64,000 bases of DNA from Streptomyces sp. Root1304 (GCF_001426405.1 NZ_LMEP01000026.1:293847-357846), one strand, 5' to 3'. Counted from the stretch's first letter, positions 27,077-35,999 are shown. The notes: a model not told the origin generated them from the sequence alone. Numbers and translations are program-made.

Positions 27077-29191
27077 ATGGAACCGACCGAGAGCGCCGCC
27101 CGGGCGAGACGGCCGCAGGGCCGCGTGGTGCCCCTGGGCTTCACCTCCCGGCTGTCCGCAGCCGTGGTGGGCATCGCCGCCGTCGTGCTCGTCGCCGGGC
27201 TCCAGCGAGCCCTGACCACCGGCCACGGACTCTTCCCCGGCGGGGTCACCGGCTGGTCCCTCGCCGTCCTCACCGGACTCATCGTCGGACACCTGGTCGC
27301 GCTCGGCCGCGACCGCTGGTGGGGCGGCACCGGCTCCGGCGCCGCCCTCACCCTCGCCGTCCTCCTGCTCTACGGCTGGGTGCCCGCCGGACTCGTCTCG
27401 CTGACCGTCGTCAGCCTCGTCGGCGCCGCCCGCCGGCACCGCTGGCGCCAGGGCCTGCTGCACGCCGCCGCCGACGTCCTCGGGGTCGCCGCCGCGGCCG
27501 TCCTCCTCGCCCTCTTCGGCGACGTGCCCAGCGTCGAACGGCCCTGGCACCCCCTCGACTGGACGATCGGGGACCTCCCGGAAATCGTCCTCGCCGCCGG
27601 CGCCTATCTCGTGGTGACCCGGCTCCTCCTGTGGTACACGCTGGCCCCCCAGGGCCGCGGACTGCCCACCGTCGCCCGCACCGCCCTCCTCCGGCAGGGC
27701 CTCGTCGCCGTCGCCCTGCTCGGCATCGCCCCGCTGATCTGCGTCGTCGCCGCCACCCGGCCGGTCCTGCTGCCGCTCTTCGCGGTCCCCCTCATCGCCC
27801 TGGACTCCACCCTCTGGATCGCCCGCGCCCGCGCCGAGGAACAGCTGCGCGACCCGCTGACCGGGCTGCCCAACCGCCAGTGGCTCCTGGAGCGGGCCTG
27901 GACCGCCCTGGAGGAGGCCGAGGGCGAAGGCGCCCGCGCCGCCCTCGTCCTGATCGACCTCGACCGCTTCCGGTCGGTCAACGACACCCTCGGCCACCTC
28001 GCCGGCGACCGCCTCCTCCTCCAGATCGCCGACCGGCTCCGCCTCGCACTGCCCCGCGGCGCCGAGGCCGCCCGGCTCGGCGGCGACGAGTTCGCCGTCC
28101 TGCTGCCCACCGCCGACTCCACCACCAGCGCCCAGCGGGTCGCCCGCCACCTCGTCGCCGAACTCTCCTCCCCGCTCGACCTCGACGGACTCACCCTCGT
28201 CCTGGAGGCCAGCGCCGGCGTCGCCGTCTTCCCCGACCACGCCCTCGACGCCGAGGGCCTGCTGCGCCGCGCCGACGTCGCCATGTACCAGGCCAAGCGC
28301 GACCGCACCGGCGTAGAGGTCTACGAGTCCAAGCGCGACTCCAACACCCCCGACCGGCTCGGCCTCCTCGGCGACCTCCGCCGCGCCCTCGACGCGGGCG
28401 AGGTCGAACTCCACTACCAGCCCAAGGTCCGCTTCGACGGCCAGGTCGCCGGCCTCGAAGCGCTGGTGCGCTGGGTCCACCCCGAGCGCGGCAAGGTCCC
28501 GCCGGACGAGTTCATCGCCATCGCCGAGTCCTCCGGCCTGATGCCCCACCTCACCGAGTACGTCCTGGAGACCGCCCTCGCCCAGGTCGCCCGCTGGCGC
28601 GCCCAGGGGCTCGACGTCCCGGTCGCCGTCAACGTCTCGCCGCGCGACGTCCACACCCCCGGCTTCGCCGGCGCGGTCGCCGCCCGGCTCGCCCGCCACG
28701 GCGTCCCGGCCGGCGCGCTCCAGCTGGAGATAACGGAACACGTCCTCCTGGAGGACCCCCAGCGGGCCGCCGACACGCTCAACGGCCTCACCGGCCACGG
28801 CGTGAAGATGTCCCTGGACGACTTCGGCACCGGCTACTCCTCGCTCGTCCATCTGCGCCGGCTGCCCGTCAGCGAACTGAAGATCGACCGCTCCTTCGTC
28901 GCCCGGCTCGCCGTGGACACCGAGGACGCCGAGATCGTCCGCTGCACCGTCGACCTCGCCCACTCCCTCGGCCTGCTCGTCGTCGCCGAGGGCGTCGAGG
29001 ACGACGAGACCTGGGAGCGCCTGCGCGACCTGGGCTGCGACGCCGTCCAGGGCTGGCTGGTCGCCGCCGCGATGCCGCCCGGCGAGGCCACCGCCTGGCT
29101 CCTCGCCCGCGGCGAGCACGGCTGGCGCCGCCCCGCCGACATCGCCGCTCAGATGGAGCTGGACCACCCCTCCGGCCAGGTCGTGCAGTGA
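27077..29191 (+). CDS. rmdB: Membrane GGDEF-EAL c-di-GMP enzyme, RmdB-like
   Basis: Composite c-di-GMP enzyme of 704 residues. About 6-8 N-terminal membrane spans (from roughly residue 20 to 245) are followed by GGDEF and EAL domains. GGDEF is intact (ARLGGDEFAVLLP). EAL is also intact: LEALVRWVHPERG, VAVNVSPRDV, LEITEHVLL, SLDDFGTGYSSL, LKIDRSF and VAEGVEDDE. So phosphodiesterase activity is expected. The position between ligA and gatC matches S. coelicolor RmdB, reported to hydrolyse c-di-GMP and affect development. ATG 27077 follows GAGAGGGAC; the 40 in-frame codons before it have much weaker G/C third-position bias. Confidence 0.9.
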   Translation: MEPTESAARARRPQGRVVPLGFTSRLSAAVVGIAAVVLVAGLQRALTTGHGLFPGGVTGWSLAVLTGLIVGHLVALGRDRWWGGTGSGAALTLAVLLLYGWVPAGLVSLTVVSLVGAARRHRWRQGLLHAAADVLGVAAAAVLLALFGDVPSVERPWHPLDWTIGDLPEIVLAAGAYLVVTRLLLWYTLAPQGRGLPTVARTALLRQGLVAVALLGIAPLICVVAATRPVLLPLFAVPLIALDSTLWIARARAEEQLRDPLTGLPNRQWLLERAWTALEEAEGEGARAALVLIDLDRFRSVNDTLGHLAGDRLLLQIADRLRLALPRGAEAARLGGDEFAVLLPTADSTTSAQRVARHLVAELSSPLDLDGLTLVLEASAGVAVFPDHALDAEGLLRRADVAMYQAKRDRTGVEVYESKRDSNTPDRLGLLGDLRRALDAGEVELHYQPKVRFDGQVAGLEALVRWVHPERGKVPPDEFIAIAESSGLMPHLTEYVLETALAQVARWRAQGLDVPVAVNVSPRDVHTPGFAGAVAARLARHGVPAGALQLEITEHVLLEDPQRAADTLNGLTGHGVKMSLDDFGTGYSSLVHLRRLPVSELKIDRSFVARLAVDTEDAEIVRCTVDLAHSLGLLVVAEGVEDDETWERLRDLGCDAVQGWLVAAAMPPGEATAWLLARGEHGWRRPADIAAQMELDHPSGQVVQ

Positions 29192-29242
29192 CCCCCGCCC
29201 CTCCTGGGGCAAACCGTTTCACGGGCAGCGGCACCGGCCCCA

Positions 29243-29248
29243 TAGGAT
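29243..29248 (+). promoter_or_regulatory. Probable -10 box upstream of gatC
   Basis: TAGGAT at 29243-29248 would start transcription near 29255, giving a leader of about 30 nt with GAGGAT before the gatC ATG. Confidence 0.5.
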
Positions 29249-29285
29249 GGGCCCACACCATCAAGCTCACCCCGTGAGGATCCGC

Positions 29286-29582
29286 ATGCCTGGCATCACG
29301 CGCGAGGAGGTCGCCCACCTCGCACGGCTGGCGCGTCTGGAGCTGCGAGGCGAAGAACTCGACCACTTCGCCGGTCAGCTCGACGACATCATCGGCGCGG
29401 TCGCCCGCGTCGCCGAGGTCGCCGACCAAGACGTACCGCCGACCTCCCACCCGCTGCCGCTGACCAATGTCATGCGCGCGGACGAGGTCCGTCCGTCGCT
29501 CACCCCCGAGCAGGCGCTCTCCGGCGCCCCGGCCCAGGAGCAGCAGCGTTTCAAGGTGCCGCAGATCCTGGGGGAGGACTAA
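29286..29582 (+). CDS. gatC: Asp/Glu-tRNA amidotransferase subunit C
   Basis: 98-residue clamp that wraps GatA and GatB in the amidotransferase. Family features: N-terminal ITREEVAHLARLARLELRGE and mid-region DNVMRADE-like TNVMRADEVRPSL. ATG 29286 follows GAGGAT; ends 5 bp before gatA. The complex makes Gln-tRNA(Gln) (and Asn-tRNA(Asn) where needed) from misacylated Glu/Asp-tRNA. Confidence 0.95.
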   Translation: MPGITREEVAHLARLARLELRGEELDHFAGQLDDIIGAVARVAEVADQDVPPTSHPLPLTNVMRADEVRPSLTPEQALSGAPAQEQQRFKVPQILGED

Positions 29583-29587
29583 CAGTC

Positions 29588-31084
29588 ATGACGGACAACA
29601 TCATCAAGCTCACCGCGGCCGAGATCGCCGGGAAGATCGCCGCCGGCGAACTGACCGCCGTCGAGGTCACCGAGGCGCACCTCGCCCGGATCGAGGCCGT
29701 CGACGAGAAGGTGCACGCCTTCCTCCACGTCGACCGTGAGGGCGCGCTCGCCCAGGCCCGTGCCGTCGACGAGAAGCGCGCCCGCGGCGAGAAGCTCGGC
29801 CCGCTCGCCGGTGTGCCGCTCGCGCTCAAGGACATCTTCACCACCGCCGGCATGCCGACGACCGTGGGCTCGAAGATCCTCGAGGGCTGGATCCCGCCGT
29901 ACGACGCGACCCTGGTCAAGAACCTGAAGGCCGCCGACGTCGTCATCCTCGGCAAGACCAACATGGACGAGTTCGCGATGGGCTCCTCCACGGAGAACAG
30001 CGCGTACGGCCCGACGGGCAACCCCTGGGACCTGACCCGGATCCCCGGCGGCTCCGGCGGTGGCTCGTCCGCCGCCCTCGCCGCGTACGAGGCGCCCCTC
30101 GCCATCGGCACGGACACCGGCGGTTCGATCCGCCAGCCCGCCGCCGTCACCGGCACCGTCGGCGTCAAGCCGACCTACGGCGGCGTCTCCCGCTACGGCA
30201 TGGTGGCCTTCTCGTCCTCCCTCGACCAGGGCGGCCCCTGCGCCCGTACGGTCCTGGACGCGGCCCTCCTGCACGAGGCCATCGCCGGGCACGACCCGCT
30301 CGACTCGACCTCCATCGACGCCCCGGTCCCGCCGGTCGTCGAGGCCGCCCGCAACGGCTCGGTCGCCGGCATGCGTGTCGGCGTCGTCAAGCAGTTCCGC
30401 GGCGAGGGCTACCAGGCCGGTGTCGTGCAGCGCTTCGACGAGTCCGTCGAGCTGCTGAAGTCGCTGGGCGCCGAGATCGTCGAGCTGGACTGCCCGACCT
30501 TCGACCTCGCCCTTTCGGCGTACTACCTGATCGCGCCGTCCGAGTGCTCCTCGAACCTGGCCCGCTTCGACGCCATGCGCTACGGCCTGCGGGTCGGCGA
30601 CGACGGCACGCGGTCCGCCGAGGACGTCACCGCCCTCACCCGTGAGGCCGGCTTCGGCGACGAGGTCAAGCGCCGCATCATCCTCGGTACGTACGCGCTC
30701 AGCTCCGGCTACTACGACGCGTACTACGGCTCGGCGCAGAAGGTCCGGACCCTCATCACCCGCGAGTTCGAGAAGGCCTTCGAGGAGGTGGACGTGATCG
30801 TCTCCCCGACGACGCCCACCACCGCCTTCGCGATCGGCGAGCGCGCCGACGACCCGATGGCGATGTACCTCGCGGACCTGTGCACCATCCCGACCAACCT
30901 GGCCGGCAACGCCGCCATGTCGCTGCCCTGCGGCCTGGCGCCCGAGGACGGTCTGCCGGTCGGTCTGCAGATCATCGCTCCCGCCATGAAGGACGACCGG
31001 CTGTACAAGGTCGGCGCCGCCGTCGAGGCCGCCTTCGTGGAAAAGTGGGGGCACCCGCTGCTCGAGGAGGCTCCGTCGCTGTGA
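29588..31084 (+). CDS. gatA: Asp/Glu-tRNA amidotransferase subunit A
   Basis: 498-residue amidase-signature glutaminase that supplies ammonia for tRNA amidation. The catalytic Ser-cisSer-Lys triad is visible: lysine in VPLALKDIFTTAG, serines in GGSGGGSSAALAAY and GTDTGGSIRQPAAVTG. Full length. Its stop overlaps the GTG of the following 81-residue protein, indicating translational coupling. Confidence 0.96.
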   Translation: MTDNIIKLTAAEIAGKIAAGELTAVEVTEAHLARIEAVDEKVHAFLHVDREGALAQARAVDEKRARGEKLGPLAGVPLALKDIFTTAGMPTTVGSKILEGWIPPYDATLVKNLKAADVVILGKTNMDEFAMGSSTENSAYGPTGNPWDLTRIPGGSGGGSSAALAAYEAPLAIGTDTGGSIRQPAAVTGTVGVKPTYGGVSRYGMVAFSSSLDQGGPCARTVLDAALLHEAIAGHDPLDSTSIDAPVPPVVEAARNGSVAGMRVGVVKQFRGEGYQAGVVQRFDESVELLKSLGAEIVELDCPTFDLALSAYYLIAPSECSSNLARFDAMRYGLRVGDDGTRSAEDVTALTREAGFGDEVKRRIILGTYALSSGYYDAYYGSAQKVRTLITREFEKAFEEVDVIVSPTTPTTAFAIGERADDPMAMYLADLCTIPTNLAGNAAMSLPCGLAPEDGLPVGLQIIAPAMKDDRLYKVGAAVEAAFVEKWGHPLLEEAPSL

Positions 31085-31326
31085 GTACCAGTGCACTGCA
31101 GAAGGCCAAGGGCTTCAAGAAGTCCAAGACCGGCACGTACCTGTCCATCGGCACCACCGCGTTCGGCCTGCTGGGCGTCGTCAAGCGTGCCCGTTCGGCC
31201 CGCAGCGAGCACGACACGCTCAAGCTGGTCGACGCCGTCGTCTCCGCCGCCGCCATCGCCACCGGCGTCGCTCTCCTCGTGCGCGAGCTGAAGCGCATCG
31301 GTGACGACGACGTCCTGTTCGGCTGA
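31081..31326 (+). CDS. 81-residue conserved small protein between gatA and gatB
   Basis: Not recognised beyond being a Streptomyces-type gat-operon insert. It has a basic N-terminus (QKAKGFKKSKTGTYL), a possible first membrane segment around SIGTTAFGLLGVV, and a second hydrophobic stretch VDAVVSAAAIATGVALLVRE, so it may be a small membrane or membrane-associated protein. GTG 31081 overlaps the gatA stop (GTGA), and gatB starts 26 bp later. Its position in the amidotransferase operon suggests cotranscription but does not prove a role in tRNA amidation. Confidence 0.75.
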   Translation: MSTSALQKAKGFKKSKTGTYLSIGTTAFGLLGVVKRARSARSEHDTLKLVDAVVSAAAIATGVALLVRELKRIGDDDVLFG

Positions 31327-31352
31327 GGCCGAAGGCATCAGAGGGAATTCTC

Positions 31353-32864
31353 GTGACTGTCACTGAACTGCTGTCGTACGAAGCGGCGCTCGCCGAGTAC
31401 GACCCCGTCATGGGCCTTGAGGTCCATGTCGAGCTCGGCACCAAGACGAAGATGTTCTGCGGCTGCTCGACCGAGCTGGGCGCGGAGCCGAACTCGCAGA
31501 CGTGCCCGACCTGTCTCGGCCTGCCCGGCTCGCTGCCCGTCGTCAACGCGATCGGCGTCGAGTCCGCCATCAAGATCGGTCTCGCGCTGCACTGCGAGAT
31601 CGCCGAGTGGTGCCGCTTCGCCCGGAAGAACTACTTCTATCCGGACATGCCGAAGAACTTCCAGACCTCCCAGTACGACGAGCCGATCGCCTTCAACGGC
31701 TATCTGGACGTCCAGCTGGAGGACGGCGAGATCTTCCGCGTGGAGATCGAGCGCGCCCACATGGAGGAGGACACCGGCAAGTCGCTGCACGTCGGCGGCG
31801 CCACCGGCCGTATCCACGGCGCGTCCCACTCGCTGCTGGACTACAACCGGGCCGGCATCCCGCTCATCGAGATCGTCACCAAGCCGATCGAGGGCGCGGG
31901 CGAGCGGGCCCCCGAGGTCGCCAAGGCGTACGTCGCCGAGCTGCGCGAGCTGATCCGCGCGCTCGGTGTCTCCGACGCGCGCATGGACAAGGGCCAGATG
32001 CGCTGCGACGTGAACCTGTCGCTGCGCCCGCACGGCACCGAGAAGTTCGGCACCCGCTCGGAGACGAAGAACGTCAACTCGCTCCGTTCGGTGGAGCGCG
32101 CCGCCCGCTTCGAGATCCAGCGGCACGCCGCGGTGCTGTCCTCGGGCGGCACGATCGTGCAGGAGACCCGTCACTTCCACGAGGACGACGGCTCCACCAC
32201 CTCCGGCCGCATCAAGGACAACGCCGAGGACTACCGGTACTTCCCGGAGCCCGACCTGGTCCCCGTCGCCCCGGCCCGTGCCTGGGTCGAGGAGCTGCGC
32301 GGCACGCTGCCCGAGCTGCCGCGGGTGCGGCGCAACCGGCTGCGCGAGGAGTGGGGCGTGTCCGAGCTGGACATGCAGTCCATCCTCAACGCGGGCGCGG
32401 TCGACGCGATCGTCGCCACGATCGAGGCGGGCGCGGACGCGGCCTCGGCCCGCAAGTGGTGGATGGGCGAGCTGGCCCGCAACGCCAACGAGCAGGGCGT
32501 CTCCCTGGAGGAGCTGGCGATCACGCCGGCGGACGTGGCCCGGGTCTCCGCCCTGGTCGCCTCCGGCGACCTGAACGACAAGCTGGCCCGTCAGGTCATC
32601 GAGGGCGTCCTCGCCGGCGAGGGCACCCCGGACGAGGTCGTCGAGAAGCGCGGTCTGAAGGTCGTCTCCGACGACGGCGCGCTCGGCACGGCCGTGGACG
32701 AGGCCATCGCGGGCAACGCGGCCATCGCCGACAAGATCCGCGGCGGCAAGGTCGCGGCGGTCGGCGCGCTGGTCGGCGCGGTCATGAAGGCCACCCGCGG
32801 CCAGGCGGACGCGGCGAAGGTCAAGGACCTGATCCTGGAGAAGCTGGGCGTCAGCGAGGGCTGA
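31353..32864 (+). CDS. gatB: Asp/Glu-tRNA amidotransferase subunit B
   Basis: 503-residue subunit that binds and phosphorylates the misacylated tRNA. Family motifs: MGLEVHVELGTKTKMFCGC, CPTCLGLPGSLPVVN, YFYPDMPKNFQTSQYD and the C-terminal GatB/Yqey tail domain with KGLKVVSDDG-like RGLKVVSDDGAL. Zinc-type cysteines sit in CGCSTELG and CPTC. Ends the operon; a strong terminator follows. Confidence 0.96.
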   Translation: MTVTELLSYEAALAEYDPVMGLEVHVELGTKTKMFCGCSTELGAEPNSQTCPTCLGLPGSLPVVNAIGVESAIKIGLALHCEIAEWCRFARKNYFYPDMPKNFQTSQYDEPIAFNGYLDVQLEDGEIFRVEIERAHMEEDTGKSLHVGGATGRIHGASHSLLDYNRAGIPLIEIVTKPIEGAGERAPEVAKAYVAELRELIRALGVSDARMDKGQMRCDVNLSLRPHGTEKFGTRSETKNVNSLRSVERAARFEIQRHAAVLSSGGTIVQETRHFHEDDGSTTSGRIKDNAEDYRYFPEPDLVPVAPARAWVEELRGTLPELPRVRRNRLREEWGVSELDMQSILNAGAVDAIVATIEAGADAASARKWWMGELARNANEQGVSLEELAITPADVARVSALVASGDLNDKLARQVIEGVLAGEGTPDEVVEKRGLKVVSDDGALGTAVDEAIAGNAAIADKIRGGKVAAVGALVGAVMKATRGQADAAKVKDLILEKLGVSEG

Positions 32865-32890
32865 TCCCGTTCTCGTACGGCTCAAGGGGG

Positions 32891-32922
32891 CGGCCCCGCA
32901 CCGGAGTTCCGGTGCGGGGCCG
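32891..32922. terminator. Bidirectional terminator between gatB and the kinase gene
   Basis: CGGCCCCGCACCGGA (32891-32905) is exactly complementary to 32908-32922, a 15-bp arm pair, followed by CTTTCCT on the plus strand. It serves gatB and probably the convergent kinase gene. Confidence 0.88.
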
Positions 32923-32942
32923 CTTTCCTGTGGCCGGGCGGG

Positions 32943-34868
32943 TCAGCGCCGCAGGACGGGGGCCGCGATGACCCCGTTGCCCTCGTCGGTGCAGGTCTCC
33001 TCGACCTTGAGGCGCAGCCGCAGCGCCCCCGCGATCTTCAGCGTCTTCTTGATCGGCTTGCCCAGGTCGACGGTCTCGTTGAACAGGGCGGGTTGGTCGT
33101 CCACGGAGACGATGATCCGCGCCGACTCGATGTTGGAGCCGTCGTCGATCCCGGCGGTGAAGTCGAACCACGACCACTCGCGGTTGAGGTCGTACTCGAC
33201 GTAGGCGCCCTGGTAGCAGTCGCCGATGAGCGCGGCGCCGTACTCCTTGGTGTCGATCTTCGCGGTGCCGACGGAGAAGTAGTCGGGCTCGCTGACGGAG
33301 GCGAGGGTCGTCAGATCGGCCGTGGGCGCGTCCGGCACGGTCCCGGGGTCGTCGGTCGGGCTCGCGGACTCCTGGGGGTCGGTGGTCGCCGTGTCGGTCG
33401 GCTCGTCGGTCGTCGGCTCCGCGGTCGGCTCCCCGGTGGTGGGGTCGGGCGTGGGCTCCGTGGTGACGGTGACGGAGGGCGTGGCTCCCTTGCCCTCGTC
33501 GTCCTTGTCCTTCTTGTCGCCGAGCAGCTGGACGCCGATCACCGCGAGGACGGCGACCACCAGGACCCCGGCCACGGCCCCGATGAGCGGGCCCTTGCGG
33601 CGGCGGCGCGGCTCGGACGCCGGGGGAGACGTGGTCGCGGCCCCGGAGGAGGCCGCGGGAGGCGCCGGCGGCCCGAAGCCGGGGGTGGCGACGGTGGGCG
33701 GCTCGGGGGCGGGCTGGGGTACGGCGGGCCGCTCGGCCGCCACGGGCCGCGGGGCCACCGGCTCCGGCGCCACCACCGGCGCGGCTTCGGGCCGCGGTGC
33801 GACGACCGGCGCGGCTTCGGGCTGCGGTGCCGCGACCGGCGCGGCCGAGGGCGGCGGTGCGACCACCGGCGCGGCCGAGGGCGGCGGGGGTGTCACCGGC
33901 AGCGGCGGCGCCGACGGCTTCCGCGGCGCGGCGCCCGGGACCGCGTCCTCGACCGTCGCCGGGCGTGAGGTCGTCGTCGTGGACACCACCCCGTGCCGTA
34001 CGTCCTTCACCCAGGCCGACAGGGAGAGCGGCCGCCGGTCCGCGTCGGCCGCGGCGATGCTGAGCACCCGCTCCCGCTGCTCCTCCGGCATCCCCGCGAT
34101 CTGGGGCAGCGCGCCGAGCGCGCCCACCAGCTGTTCGGGGGCGGTGGGCGGGGACTGGCCGCTGAGCAGGAAGTAGGCGATGGCGCCGAAGGCGTAGCGG
34201 TCGGTGCCCGGGGTGCGCTTGCCCCGGAAGATCTCGGGGGCCGCGTAGCCGGGGGTGAACCACACCTCGGCGGTCTCGTGGTCCGCCGTCAGTTTGCTCA
34301 GGCCGAAGTCGACGAGCGTGGCCTGGCCGTGCTCGTCGACCATGACGTTGCCCGGGGACAGGTCGCCGTGGACGACCACGCGCCCGGACGGGGTGGCCTT
34401 GCCGGAGTGCAGCCAGTCGAGGACGTCCGCGAGCTGTTCCAGGGTCCGCATCACCTCGCGCCGCTCGCCGGGTGTGGCGAGGGTGCGTTCGGCCCGCCAG
34501 TCGCGCAGGTCGAGTCCGTCGACGTGGTTCATGACGAGCACCAGGGCCCGGCCGGTGATCGTCCCGGACTCGCCGGGCCGGTGGATCGGCGGCCCCTGGA
34601 AGTGCTCGCGCACGCCGACGACACCGGGCCGGTGGACGAAGCGCAGCAGCTCGGCCTGCTCGTTCCACTTCCGGCTGATCCGCTCGAAGACCTCGGGCGT
34701 GATCGTCGTCTTCGAGTCGAGCACCTTGACGACGACCGGCTCGGTCCCGCCGGCGAGCTCGATCTCCGCGAGATAGAGCACGGCCTCGCCACCGCGCCCG
34801 ATGGACCGCAGCAGCCGGTACCGGTCAGGCGTGGAGTCCGGCCCGATGTGGTGCGCTGCACCGCTCAA
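32943..34868 (-). CDS. Membrane Ser/Thr protein kinase (PknB-like) with extracellular domain
   Basis: 641 residues. The kinase domain occupies about 15-275: glycine loop SIGRGGEAVLY, ATP lysine in PVVVKVLD, catalytic loop VVHGDLSPGNVMV (HGD where most family members have HRD), DFG in TLVDFGLSKL and the P+1 region WFTPGYAAPE. Then comes a long Pro/Ala linker with four copies of a ten-residue unit (APVVAPRPEA type), one membrane span (LIGAVAGVLVVAVLAVIGVQ), a Thr/Pro linker and an extracellular domain ending with a paired-cysteine region. It probably senses a cell-envelope cue. Divergent from the unknown membrane protein gene. Confidence 0.88.
   Translation of the reverse strand: MSGAAHHIGPDSTPDRYRLLRSIGRGGEAVLYLAEIELAGGTEPVVVKVLDSKTTITPEVFERISRKWNEQAELLRFVHRPGVVGVREHFQGPPIHRPGESGTITGRALVLVMNHVDGLDLRDWRAERTLATPGERREVMRTLEQLADVLDWLHSGKATPSGRVVVHGDLSPGNVMVDEHGQATLVDFGLSKLTADHETAEVWFTPGYAAPEIFRGKRTPGTDRYAFGAIAYFLLSGQSPPTAPEQLVGALGALPQIAGMPEEQRERVLSIAAADADRRPLSLSAWVKDVRHGVVSTTTTSRPATVEDAVPGAAPRKPSAPPLPVTPPPPSAAPVVAPPPSAAPVAAPQPEAAPVVAPRPEAAPVVAPEPVAPRPVAAERPAVPQPAPEPPTVATPGFGPPAPPAASSGAATTSPPASEPRRRRKGPLIGAVAGVLVVAVLAVIGVQLLGDKKDKDDEGKGATPSVTVTTEPTPDPTTGEPTAEPTTDEPTDTATTDPQESASPTDDPGTVPDAPTADLTTLASVSEPDYFSVGTAKIDTKEYGAALIGDCYQGAYVEYDLNREWSWFDFTAGIDDGSNIESARIIVSVDDQPALFNETVDLGKPIKKTLKIAGALRLRLKVEETCTDEGNGVIAAPVLRR
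33775..33900 (-). repeat. 30-bp tandem repeat, four copies, inside the kinase gene
   Basis: Four consecutive 30-bp units beginning ACCGGCGCGG start at 33775, 33805, 33835 and 33865, with a partial fifth. They are in frame and encode the Pro/Ala linker unit of ten residues. The first two and the last two units are most alike. Confidence 0.85.
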
Positions 34869-35009
34869 AGTTCCCCCCAGGCAGGCAAATTGATGAGTGG
34901 TCAGCTTGCCGCTCCTGGGGAGACGGGGTCAACCGAGACGATCACCGCGGATATGAGAGGCTCGGGTCCGCTTCATCGACCCCGGTGGAGCGGGGGAGGG
35001 GAGCGGGAC

Positions 35010-35945
35010 ATGTCGGTGGAACCCACGGATTACGTCGCTCGGCTGCGTGAGCGGGCGAGCGATCCGGGCATCGAGGAGGCGCTGCGGCGCGACCGGACGG
35101 TGCGGCGGCGCAAGATCGCCCTCGCGGCCGGCGCCGGGGTGCTGCTGCTCGGCGGCTTCGGGTTCTGGCTGACGGACGCGACGGGGGAGCGGCCGCCGTA
35201 CGAGCCGTACGGGGCGCAGACGCTCGCCGAGGAGGCCTGGCCCCTGGAATGGCCGTACTCGGTCGACATGCCGTTCCGGAACTCGCCCGCGGTCGGCTGG
35301 GGGGAGGGGGCCGACGGGATCTACGTCCCCGAGCCCATGGCGGCCGGCGGGCTCACCGCGAAGGAGATCGCCGCCACGCTCGACGACGTGAAGACCCTGC
35401 TCGTCGAGAGCAACCTGTCGGAGGACGCCCTGGCCGGCGCCGAGCCCGCGGCGGCGCTCGCCCTGCTCGCTCCGCGCGGGGCCGACGAGGCCGTACGGGC
35501 GGACCTGGTCACCCGCTTCGACCCCGACGAGGTGTATCCGGACGAGAGCGGGATCCGGACGCGGGGCACGATGACCTACCGGGTCTCGCCGGCGGGCGAG
35601 TTGGCGGTGCACGTCGACTACACCTTCGTCTATCCGCTGGTGCGGGCCGAGGAAGGCCATGAGGTCGTCCCGAACGCCCCCGAGGTGGCGCGGATAGCGG
35701 TGAGGCGCCAGTTCACGGTCACGCCCAAGGGCGGGAAGCTCGTGATCGGTGCCTACGCGAGCGAGGTCGCGAACCACGACTGCTCGGCGCCGAAGGACGG
35801 CCGTCTCCACCCGCTCTTCGCCGAGGGGCGGTGGAAGGCGGGCCGGGCGGCCGAGGGGGTCCACATCTCCATGGCCGACCTGTACGACGAGAAGCGGGTC
35901 CTCCGGGCCGGGCCGGGCCACTGCGTCGTCCCGAGCGGGACCTGA
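35010..35945 (+). CDS. Unknown single-span membrane protein
   Basis: Not recognised. 311 residues: a charged cytoplasmic N-terminus (DYVARLRERASDPGIEEALR), a single span (IALAAGAGVLLLGGFGFWLT), then an outward domain rich in beta-like segments (RGTMTYRVSPAGELAVHVDY; VARIAVRRQFTVTPKGGKLV) with two cysteines (NHDCSAPK and GHCVVPSG) that may form a disulfide. ATG 35010 follows GGGGGAGGGG. Divergent from the receptor kinase gene with 141 bp between, so shared regulation or partnership is possible but unproven. Confidence 0.75.
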   Translation: MSVEPTDYVARLRERASDPGIEEALRRDRTVRRRKIALAAGAGVLLLGGFGFWLTDATGERPPYEPYGAQTLAEEAWPLEWPYSVDMPFRNSPAVGWGEGADGIYVPEPMAAGGLTAKEIAATLDDVKTLLVESNLSEDALAGAEPAAALALLAPRGADEAVRADLVTRFDPDEVYPDESGIRTRGTMTYRVSPAGELAVHVDYTFVYPLVRAEEGHEVVPNAPEVARIAVRRQFTVTPKGGKLVIGAYASEVANHDCSAPKDGRLHPLFAEGRWKAGRAAEGVHISMADLYDEKRVLRAGPGHCVVPSGT

Positions 35946-35999
35946 CCCACCGGCTGCGGCGTCCTGCCCGGCGGGACCCGGCCCACCGGCTGCGGCGTC
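35935..35999 (+). repeat. Two-copy 29-bp direct repeat across a stop codon
   Basis: Positions 35935-35963 and 35971-35999 agree at 27 of 29 bases, with a 36-bp period. The TGA stop of the preceding gene lies in the first copy; the equivalent codon in the second is CGG. Confidence 0.75.

Noticed and set aside
33775..33900. Regular 30-bp repeats considered as a CRISPR array
   Set aside because: Units are directly contiguous without unique spacers, lie in frame inside a kinase gene, and no cas genes are present.
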